Both the position numbers and the translations under genes were made by a program. A stretch of 64,000 nt of DNA, taken from positions 7,261,501 to 7,325,500 of the forward strand of contig OY821741.1 of NCBI GenBank assembly GCA_963682055.1, in the 5' to 3' direction. Positions 56,061-64,000 of the stretch are shown piece by piece. Origin of the DNA: Primula veris (Eukaryota; Streptophyta; Magnoliopsida; Ericales; Primulaceae). A model generated the notes under the pieces. That model was not told the DNA's origin and ran no database searches. It was given only the letters and a program-made list of their open reading frames with translations. Each line of letters opens with the position of its first letter. Within the stretch, counting starts at the first letter, position 1.

Positions 56061-57464
56061 TGTTAATGATAAATGTAGCAAATATAATAATAGTGTACAG
56101 ATCTTATCTTCTACAAACATTTATGCTATTTAATTGTCATTTAATGATAATGTTTCATGTACCCAAAAAATAATGTTCGGTTTGGATATAAATAAAAAGA
56201 TACTGAAATTCCTATCCGTTGTTCTAGATGCAGTTTTGCAGTAAGGTTCCAAGTGGGGTTGGAACTGCAGTTTGAACCAAGTGTATAAGGTTTCAAGTGA
56301 GGTTGGAACTGCAGTTGGAACCAAGTGTATTAATGGACAGAAACTGTTTTAAAATTAAATGTACTTGGAAATAATTCACACGCACATTTAACAACGGAGT
56401 TCACCTAACTAGGCTACGTCTCCGGGGCACTTACCCAGATTATGATATTATAAAAAGCTTACAATATATGACTCAAGTCTTAATGAAAAACTTAGACTCC
56501 CTCTATGTTTTTCTGCCTATCACTATATTGCTCCTACTCTATAACTATCACTTATAAATCAATGGCATCCCACCATTGTTTTTCTTTTTAAAGCTCACGT
56601 GTATTCTCTCTACAAAATAAGTTCTTTATAATTTAGAACACACACCTTTACAAGCTTAAGTTACTAAGTATATAAACAAGTAAAAACAATCTTCTATCTT
56701 CAATATCTTTTGATTGCTTTTGACTTGGTTGATTAGCTTCAATCTCTCCAAGTATCACGAGATTCTTCAGCATGGATTGACTCTAATCATCTTTGATTAA
56801 CACCTGTTTAGTAACACACTTGAAAGTAGGAGTTAATCTTTTCCTTTGAAAGGAAACATATAAAGATATGATCTCTTAAAGATAATATCTTTTCATAAAC
56901 ATATGAAACATTTAACTCCACATATCAATCAATCTTTATACATATCTTTACTGAATATTATAAGAATCAAAAGATTGAATCAAGTGATAAGGACAAGCAT
57001 AAGAATAGAGATATATAAATTAAAAGGAAACATAACCTTATAAACTAATCTCTTTATATCTTTTATAAACATCTTTCCTTAACACATTAGTATTCTCAAT
57101 AAACACATATACACGTTTAAGACCTTATGAGAATATATCCTACATACTTTAAAACAAATGATTAGCATTAAACAATTAGTAATGTAGAATAATGAAACAA
57201 GACAGAATTCTGTTTTAACAGCAGGTTGAACTGTGGTTGCAACTGAGGTTGCAACTGGTACTTGAAACCTGTCACCACAGGTTGTAACTAAGGTTGCAAC
57301 CAGTACTTGAAACCTAATACTACTACTTAGTAGGTTGTAACTGAGGTTGCAACTGGTACTTGGAACCTGTCAATCCTGTCTTAGTTCTTAATAACAGTTA
57401 GGATTTATTTAGTAAAAACCAATAGACAATTAACAATATTTAGACCAGAAATCTGGTCCTAACA
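56061..57464 (-). mobile_element. 3' LTR of a Sirevirus-like copia element (left border approximate)
   Basis: On the minus strand it starts TGTTAGGACCAGA directly after a purine tract. The other end is set at a TGTTA on the plus strand (56061), which would pair with TAACA, but anywhere from 56040 to 56230 is possible because the second LTR is outside the window. The LTR holds clusters of GGTTGCAACTG-type repeats (57220-57370) and GGTTGGAACTGCAGTT (56245-56325). Confidence 0.7.
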
Positions 57465-57478
57465 ATCTCCCCCTTTGT
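57465..57478 (-). other. Polypurine tract
   Basis: ACAAAGGGGGAGAT on the minus strand directly before the LTR start. This form is typical of Sirevirus and related copia elements. Confidence 0.85.
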
Positions 57479-57890
57479 CATTGGTTTTGACAAATCAATA
57501 AAGTTTATAAATCATCCCAACCACCTGCAAATTCCATATCAGTAAGCTCCCCCTGTATGTTAGAATTGCAGGCAAAATATATAAGCACAATGTATGTGCA
57601 CACAATTAGTTTTCAGACCTGTTGACCTGTTTCAAGTTTAAAGGCATTCATACTTCAACAAGATATCAAGATATTTGCAGAAGGAAATTGCAGAATGATT
57701 AAAGCCAAACAGGCATAAACTTGTCTTAATACAGCAGAATTGAAAAACAGATTAAAGTCTTGAAAACATCAAAATGAAACAAAACATAAAACAAAAGCAT
57801 AAACTTCACTCCCCCTATTTGTCAGCAACCATTGGAATTAGTCACTTGGAATATCACACTGTGGGGGTCTTTCTCTTAGAGGATTCTGCC

Positions 57891-58700
57891 TTACCACTTC
57901 TTCATCTTCTGCATTGGCATCCTCACTGCTGATTGAAACACCATCACTATCATCATCATCCTGTATAGAAAAATAGCCATATCTTTGTTGACTTTGGAAG
58001 ATTGTTTGGTGGGTGTCCAGTTAAACCTAGCAATTTTGTGCAACACAGCAGCACTTAATGTGAGAGATGATGTTTTGATGGAATGACCATCAAACCTATT
58101 GTTCTTCCCAGTTAGAATTAAGGCTAGAATTTCTAAATCTGGTTCAGCATTGTTGTCTACAGTAGGACTGGGACAACACAGATAGTCATTAATCAACTTA
58201 GGGGTGAAATCCAAAGTTACACCTCTCAAAAACACTCTTCCATACTTAGGATTACCCTCTTCAAAGACACCACTGCTTAAATTGGAATAGAATTCTTTTA
58301 CAACAGCAGGGTAATAGGAGTCTGCATAACAAACAGTTTTGGCTAAGCCAACAGCAGAGAGTAATTTCTCAACATACACTTGTATGTGAGGATAGCTAAC
58401 TAAATTAAGCCTTCTTTCACACAGAATTTCTTTACTAGCCATTCCCCTAAACCTCCTATATGTTGTCCTACTCCAGAAACGAGGATCAACATTATTGTTT
58501 GTTGGAACATACTCAAACTTAGCAGTAACAGGGTCATTATCAAAATTCCTTCTAGCACGCTTCTTAGTGCGCTTAATTTTGGGTGAGGAAGACTCACTTA
58601 CCTTTGATTTGGAACCTTGACGTGATGGAGATTTATTCATAAAATCTCTGAGGGTGCAATCATCATCAGAATTGGGGTTTTTAGAAGGGTTTGATGACAT
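57891..58700 (-). CDS. Extra ORF downstream of pol (Sirevirus third ORF), C-terminus disrupted
   Basis: 269 residues from ATG 58700, about 1 kb after the pol stop and before the 3' LTR, where Sireviruses carry an extra (so-called env-like) gene of unproven function. Residues 1-60 are Ser/Lys-rich with a basic run (KRTKKRARR). About 75-240 resemble the plant transposon-associated domain found in such ORFs: RFRGMASKEILCERRL, VVKEFYSNLSSGVFEEG, KYGRVFLRGVTLDFTP and INDYLCC. After DMAIFLYR (about 57965) the frame becomes Met-rich and stops, while another frame is open and acidic (IQDDDDSDG, SSEDANAEDEE) to a stop near 57838. This points to an internal deletion or frameshift there. No signal peptide or membrane segment is evident. 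Domain naming is from memory. Confidence 0.7.
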   Translation of the reverse strand: MSSNPSKNPNSDDDCTLRDFMNKSPSRQGSKSKVSESSSPKIKRTKKRARRNFDNDPVTAKFEYVPTNNNVDPRFWSRTTYRRFRGMASKEILCERRLNLVSYPHIQVYVEKLLSAVGLAKTVCYADSYYPAVVKEFYSNLSSGVFEEGNPKYGRVFLRGVTLDFTPKLINDYLCCPSPTVDNNAEPDLEILALILTGKNNRFDGHSIKTSSLTLSAAVLHKIARFNWTPTKQSSKVNKDMAIFLYRMMMIVMVFQSAVRMPMQKMKKW

Positions 58701-59329
58701 GGTTGCAACTGGGGTTAGAACCTTACTTAGAACCTTGCAGTGGGTTTCTACAGCAAGCCTAGGGTTTTACAGAGATGAGAGAGAGAGAGAGTTATTCTGT
58801 AAAAAGTAATTGATTTTGGATAGTAAAAAGATGTTTGTATAAATAGCAATAAAGACCATATCTTTTTGAAATTGGAAATAGATACATGCAAATCAATTAA
58901 GCAGCATATTTTGGCTTAAAAATAGGAAGTAGTTTATCAACATATTTTAAAAGAAAATCATACTAAGATTACGCAAGAGACAGTTGGCAATAAGATAACT
59001 TCAGCCAATTAAACAAATAAACATTCCTTTTTCAAAACAGATTCATCCAAAATTTGAAAAATCAAACATTGAAGCTTTAAGGAAATTTGACTTGATTCAA
59101 GATAAAGAACACTTAAACAGATATCTAACTTTTAGGAAAACACAAGAAACCTAGCAATTTACTCACGAAAATATGTTTATCAAAGAATAACTCTAATAAA
59201 GATTAAATTTTAGGAGCTTAAATTGAGCAAATCCGTTTTTATTTCTACACAAAAACTAGTTTGATGACCTCAGCAAGGAAAGAGTATAAGTGATGTCAAA
59301 ATTTTACAAGACTTTGTCTTGACAGCTAT

Positions 59330-59540
59330 AACATAGACTGAGGTTTCAACTGATGTTTCAACTGAGCTTGCAACCAGTATTTTTAACACGAGGTTTCAAC
59401 TGATGTTGCAACTGAGCTTGCAACCAGTATTTTTAACACGAGGTTTCAACTGATGTTGCAACTGAACTTCCAACCAACTATTGAGAGTGTGAGGTTTCAA
59501 CTGATGTTGCAACTGAACTTGCAACCATCATAAAAAAAAT
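59330..59540 (-). repeat. GTTGCAAC-type repeat cluster between pol and the third ORF
   Basis: Four tandem units of about 60 bp on the plus strand: GAGGTTTCAACTGATGTTGC, AACTGAGCTTGCAACCAGTA and variants. Related motifs sit in the LTR, near 58703, and inside pol. Confidence 0.85.
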
Positions 59541-59726
59541 TGCACTTTGTGCTTGCAACTCTATTACCAGAGAGGTTTTTTAAGGACAAGTTACCTCACA
59601 TCTGTTTTTGAGGCACCAAAAAAGCGGCTTTTTCAAGACAAAAACATCATAGCTCAAAATAAGACTTTAACCTTAGAAATAAAACTTATTAAAGGTACTC
59701 AATACAGACATATTTAGCAAAAGTAT

Positions 59727-62700
59727 TCAATTAGATTGATAATGACATACCCCTATGTCACTTCTTAATGATTCAAACTTGTTTGTATCAAGGGGCTTTG
59801 TGAAAATATCTGCTAATTGTCTTTCAGTTGAAACATGTTCTAAAATTAAGCTCTTTTCTTCAACTAGTTCTCTAATAAAATGATGCCTTAGATCAATATG
59901 TTTGGTTCTGGAATGTTGAACTGGATTTTTAGCTAAATCTATAGCACTTTTGTTATCACAAAACAGAGTTAATATCTCTTGTTTAACATTATAATCAGTT
60001 AACATTTGTTTCATCCAAATTAGTTGAGTGCATCCACTTCCAGCTGCAACATATTCTGCCTCAGCAGTAGATAAAGATATGCAATTTTGCTTTTTACTGA
60101 ACCAAGAAACAAGATTGTTTCCAAAATAAAAACAACCACCAGAAGTACTCTTTCTATCATCTATGTTTCCTGCCCAATCTGCATCACAGTAGCCACTAAG
60201 AAAATGGTTTGTATCTTTAGAATACCATAGGCCTAGATGAGGTGTTCCTTTTACATACCTTAGAATTCTTTTGACAGCTAGAAGATGAGGTTCTAAAGGA
60301 TTTGCTTGATATCTGGCACAAACTCCTACACTTAAGCAAAGATCTGGTCTACTAGCAGTTAAATACAGCAAACTTCCAATCATGGATCTATAAAGACTGG
60401 GACAGACATTTTTACCTTTATCATTTTTGGACAGTTTAAGGGTAGTACTCATAGGGGTTCTCTTCTCTTTACTCTCACTCAGACCAAACTTTTTAACAAG
60501 ATTGTCTGCATACTTACTTTGGCACAGAAAAATGCCTTTCTCATTCTGTTTAACTTGCAATCCTAGAAAGTAAGTTAGTTCACCTCCTCCACTCATTTCA
60601 AATTCATTCTTCATGTCAGAAATGAAATCTTTTATTCTGTTATTAGAAGTAGAACCAAAAACAATGTCATCAACATAGATTTGAGCAATTATTATGTCCT
60701 TTGTGGTTTTCTTAGTAAACAGAGTTTTATCAACTCCCCCTCTGTTAAAACCTTTTTCAATCAAGTACTTGGTTAATCTATCATACCAAGCTCTAGGAGC
60801 TTGTTTTAGACCATACAAGGCCTTTTTCAACAAATAGACATGTTCTGGAAAGTTAGGATCCTCAAATCCCTTAGGTTGACAAACATAAACTTCTTCATTA
60901 ATCACACCATTCAGAAAAGCACTCTTTATGTCAAGTTGAAACAGTTTAAAATCATACAGACATGCAAGAGACAGCAGCATTCTAATGGATTCAATTCTAG
61001 CTACTGGAGCAAAGGTTTCATCAAAGTCAATTCCCTCAATTTGTGTATAACCCTGAGCTACCAACCTAGCTTTATTCCTGATAATCACTCCATCCTCATC
61101 ACTTTTATTTCTAAAAATCCATTTAGTTCCTATAACATTTTTATTAGAAGATCTGGGTACTAAAGTCCATACATCATTTCTCTCAAATTGGGCCAATTCA
61201 TCCTGCATAGCTAAAATCCATTCACTATCTTCTAGAGCTTCTTTTATATTCTTAGGTTCTAACTGAGAGATATAACAAGCAAAGTGAACAACATTATTTC
61301 TTTTACCTCTGGTTTTCATACCTGAAGTAACTTCTCCTATGACATTGTCAAGAGAATGATTTTTCTGAGTCCTTACATAGCGAGGCCTGCTAGTTGACTG
61401 AGCATGAGAACTTTCTTCTTCTTCTTCTTCAGATTCAGCAGCATTTTGGGTTTCAACTGTGGTTCCAACCTTAGTTCCAACCTCAGTTGTAACCTCAGTT
61501 GCAACTGGACTTCCAACCACTCTGGGACTTCCAGTTTGTTGTGTTTCTTCTTTCTCTTTTTCTGTAGTCTCAGCCTGTTCATTATCACCTGTAATCTCAT
61601 CAACAGTTTTTAGGTCATCAAATAACACATTATAAGATTCCATAACACAGTTTGTTCTTTGATTGAAGACTCTAAATGCTCTACTGTTCTGAGCATAACC
61701 AAGAAAAATCCCTTTATCACTTTTAGAGTCAAATTTACCAAGATGCTCTCTATCTCTGAGAATATAGCAAACACATCCAAAAACTTGAAAATACTTTACA
61801 TTGGGTTTTCTACCTTTCCATATTTCATAAGCTGTCATGGAAGTACCTTTAGTAATATAAACTCTATTAACTATATGACAGGCAGTATTAACAGCTTCAG
61901 CCCAAAATCTATTGGCAAGTTTCTTAGAGTTAAGCATTACTCTAGCCATTTCCTGAATGGTTCTATTTTTCCTTTCAACTATGCCATTTTGCTGTGGAGT
62001 CTTAGGAGCAGAGAACTCATGACATATTCCTAAGGAGTTGCAGAATTCTTTAAACCTGATATTTTCAAATTCAGTTCCATGATCACTTCTAATCCTAGCA
62101 ATATTACCACTAGTGGAACCTTTTTCAACTTGCAGTTTTAAGCACAGAGTTTTGAATAGTTCAAAAGTTTCAGACTTATCCTTTAAGAACACTACCCAAG
62201 AGTATCTAGAGAAATCATCTACAACTACTAGAATGTACTTCTTACCACCTATACTGGCAGTTTGCATAGGACCCATCAAGTCAATGTGAAGAAGTTCTAA
62301 GACTCTTTTAGTGTAGATTAGACTAGTACTTTTGTGTATACTTTTGGTTTGTTTTCCTATAGCACAATCACCACAGACACTTTGAGTTTTAGCACTGAGT
62401 TTAGGAATTCCTCTTATCAACTCCTTTTTAACAAGCTTATCTAAAGTTTTGTAATTCACATGCCCAAGCCTTTTATGCCAAATATCTGCATTATTAGTAA
62501 TAGCTTGATTACACCTACTTTGAGGCAATTCTTTTTCAGCTTTTTCAAACACATAGCAACTGTTGGTTGATCTAACTCCAGTCATGATTAAATCATTGTT
62601 AAGATTAGTAATTAGACACCTTTCTTTGTCAAATTTAACAGTCATTTCATTATCACAGAGTTGACTGATACTAATTAGATTAGCTTTTAGACCATCTACA

Positions 62701-64000
62701 AGAAAAACATCCTCAATATCAGGCATTCCAGGTTTGTTTAAGGTACCTTTACCAATAATTTTACCTGTATCTCCTCCTCCAAACACAACAGTGTTACCTG
62801 TAAGAATGGTGACATTTTTTAGGAGGCTTGCAGTACCTGTCATATGCTTAGAGCATCCACTGTCAAAATACCAATCATTAGAAGTAACAGCATTCAAAGA
62901 GTTGATAACAGCTTTGTTGTTAGCAACTAAGATTGCTTTTTCTTTAACTTTCCAAACCCATTTCAAATTTTTATTGACAGAAGCCAACCAGGTTTTCTGG
63001 GAAATGTACTTTCTGTTCCTTTTTAAATAACACTGGACTTCAGAATGACCAGGTTTTTTACAAAAATTGCACAATTTCAACCTAAAGTTATTCAGTTTGT
63101 TCATGGTTGCAACTTTGGTTGTAACTGAGCTTCCAACCTTCTTTACATAAACCTGCGTTTTATTCCTGGTTGCAACTCTGGTTGCAACTGAGCTTCTAAC
63201 CTTGTGATCAAAATCATGAGTTTTAGCTTTAGCAACAGCTTCAATAAAAGTAGTTTTTCCTGTACTCTTACCACCATAGTACCCTAGACCACTGATATCT
63301 TTGGATCCTCTAGAATATGACAGTATGTCATCTAATTTATCTGAAGCAGAGACATTCAGCAATTTTATTATCTTTTTAGTTTCAGTAAGTTCAGCCAGTT
63401 GTAATTTAAGCTTCTCAGTAAGATTTTTGACCTTATCCTTTAGATCAACATTCAGCTTGCTTATGATCAAACATTGTTTACTCAGACTTTTATACTTTTC
63501 ATACAGAACAAGGTATTGCTTAGTAATGTTTTCATCAGAAGGCTCTTCCTCATCACTGCTATATGTTTCACAGGCAGTTGTAACTGGGGTTGAAACATGC
63601 TCACAGTCACTTTCATAAGTAGGTTCTTTTTCAGTGATTATTCCCATGAAATTAACAAAATTTGAACCATCCTCTTCATCACTGTTACTCTCAGAATCAC
63701 TATCACTATGAGTGGTTATATAAGCATTTTTGTTTCTTTTTAAAGTGTTTGCACACTCAGCCTGAATATGACCAAAACCTCTACATTCTCTACACTGAAT
63801 CTCTTTAGATTTGTATTCTTTGTTATCCTTTTCTTTGGAATTCCACTTTCCTGTAGAGTTATTATTGAATCTAGACTCTGTCTTAAACTGGTTATCCTTT
63901 TTCTGAAAGTTTTTAGATGAACCAGTATCATCCTCCTTTTTCTTATAAAACTTCTTGTACACCTTTTTTGCAAAGAAAGCTAGTTGTTCTTCATCACTCA
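59727..64000 (-). CDS. gag-pol polyprotein of a Sirevirus-like copia element, partial (open at the window edge)
   Basis: The frame stays open to the right edge, so the start lies outside. Counting from codon 63962: zinc knuckles CRECRGFGHIQAEC (57-70) and CNFCKKPGHSEVQC (298-311) separated by a long acidic/coiled insert; protease FDSGCSKHMTG (D367); integrase HKRLGH..CGDC (about 496-533), HIDLMG, RSDHGTEFEN and QQNGIVERK; a low-complexity linker (about 800-860); RT QLDIKSAFLNG, YGLKQAPRAWY and YVDD (1096-1099); RNase H DADWAGN (D1260), STAEAEY and CDNKSAIDLA, ending near 1411. PR-INT-RT-RH order is copia; two zinc knuckles, a long gag and an extra 3' ORF point to Sirevirus. No stop or frameshift is visible, so it may be recent. 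Val/Thr repeats at 820-840 and 254-287 come from the GTTGCAAC motifs. Confidence 0.93.
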   Translation of the reverse strand, partial: SDEEQLAFFAKKVYKKFYKKKEDDTGSSKNFQKKDNQFKTESRFNNNSTGKWNSKEKDNKEYKSKEIQCRECRGFGHIQAECANTLKRNKNAYITTHSDSDSESNSDEEDGSNFVNFMGIITEKEPTYESDCEHVSTPVTTACETYSSDEEEPSDENITKQYLVLYEKYKSLSKQCLIISKLNVDLKDKVKNLTEKLKLQLAELTETKKIIKLLNVSASDKLDDILSYSRGSKDISGLGYYGGKSTGKTTFIEAVAKAKTHDFDHKVRSSVATRVATRNKTQVYVKKVGSSVTTKVATMNKLNNFRLKLCNFCKKPGHSEVQCYLKRNRKYISQKTWLASVNKNLKWVWKVKEKAILVANNKAVINSLNAVTSNDWYFDSGCSKHMTGTASLLKNVTILTGNTVVFGGGDTGKIIGKGTLNKPGMPDIEDVFLVDGLKANLISISQLCDNEMTVKFDKERCLITNLNNDLIMTGVRSTNSCYVFEKAEKELPQSRCNQAITNNADIWHKRLGHVNYKTLDKLVKKELIRGIPKLSAKTQSVCGDCAIGKQTKSIHKSTSLIYTKRVLELLHIDLMGPMQTASIGGKKYILVVVDDFSRYSWVVFLKDKSETFELFKTLCLKLQVEKGSTSGNIARIRSDHGTEFENIRFKEFCNSLGICHEFSAPKTPQQNGIVERKNRTIQEMARVMLNSKKLANRFWAEAVNTACHIVNRVYITKGTSMTAYEIWKGRKPNVKYFQVFGCVCYILRDREHLGKFDSKSDKGIFLGYAQNSRAFRVFNQRTNCVMESYNVLFDDLKTVDEITGDNEQAETTEKEKEETQQTGSPRVVGSPVATEVTTEVGTKVGTTVETQNAAESEEEEEESSHAQSTSRPRYVRTQKNHSLDNVIGEVTSGMKTRGKRNNVVHFACYISQLEPKNIKEALEDSEWILAMQDELAQFERNDVWTLVPRSSNKNVIGTKWIFRNKSDEDGVIIRNKARLVAQGYTQIEGIDFDETFAPVARIESIRMLLSLACLYDFKLFQLDIKSAFLNGVINEEVYVCQPKGFEDPNFPEHVYLLKKALYGLKQAPRAWYDRLTKYLIEKGFNRGGVDKTLFTKKTTKDIIIAQIYVDDIVFGSTSNNRIKDFISDMKNEFEMSGGGELTYFLGLQVKQNEKGIFLCQSKYADNLVKKFGLSESKEKRTPMSTTLKLSKNDKGKNVCPSLYRSMIGSLLYLTASRPDLCLSVGVCARYQANPLEPHLLAVKRILRYVKGTPHLGLWYSKDTNHFLSGYCDADWAGNIDDRKSTSGGCFYFGNNLVSWFSKKQNCISLSTAEAEYVAAGSGCTQLIWMKQMLTDYNVKQEILTLFCDNKSAIDLAKNPVQHSRTKHIDLRHHFIRELVEEKSLILEHVSTERQLADIFTKPLDTNKFESLRSDIGVCHYQSN

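Noticed and set aside
60840..63618. Plus-strand open frames of about 70-124 codons
   Set aside because: They are antisense shadows of the Sirevirus-like gag-pol frame.

Overview
This is a nuclear window from a flowering plant, most likely a core eudicot. It is AT-rich. Its genes carry many introns with GT..AG borders, and it holds a eukaryotic tRNA-Gly with a pol III T-run terminator, a plastid-type KAS III, Ty1/copia elements including a Sirevirus-type one, and many MITEs. The family cannot be told from the sequence. Splice sites were placed by eye from reading-frame continuity and remembered family motifs; no search was run.

Layout. 1-1787 is the 3' tail and 3' LTR of a plus-strand LTR retrotransposon whose LTR holds a drifting heptamer minisatellite. 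2450-2520 (minus) is tRNA-Gly(GCC), flanked by inverted copies of a CCGAAA-rich repeat. 7078-13454 (plus) is a complete 8-exon KAS III gene for plastid fatty-acid initiation. 13500-19700 is repeat-rich and gene-free. 19822-28577 (plus) is a complete 11-exon gene for the Hsp70-interacting co-chaperone HIP. 29645-30085 is a tandem duplication. 30520-33560 holds broken copies of two splicing genes, an SR34/SF2-type SR protein (minus) and CDC5 (plus). 34009-40944 (minus) is an 11-exon trehalose-6-phosphate phosphatase (TPP) whose predicted N-terminus carries a membrane-spanning segment; its introns contain a copia remnant turned into a minisatellite, a 931-bp foldback element with a perfect 9-bp target duplication, and other foldbacks. 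41288-42290 holds a miniature CACTA element, a Stowaway MITE and a CCGAAA repeat. 42678-48575 (minus) is the 3' end of an unidentified gene whose last intron holds a young copia element (43161-47954) with 165-bp LTRs. 49851-52430 is a tandem duplication, followed by a broken MTR4/HEN2-type RNA helicase (52548-55218). From about 56060 to the right edge runs a minus-strand Sirevirus-like copia element with an extra ORF after pol.

The three intact genes act in separate processes (lipid synthesis, protein folding, trehalose signalling) and show no sign of joint control. The main stories are repeat invasion of introns, capture or decay of RNA-processing genes, and an unusual predicted TPP N-terminus.
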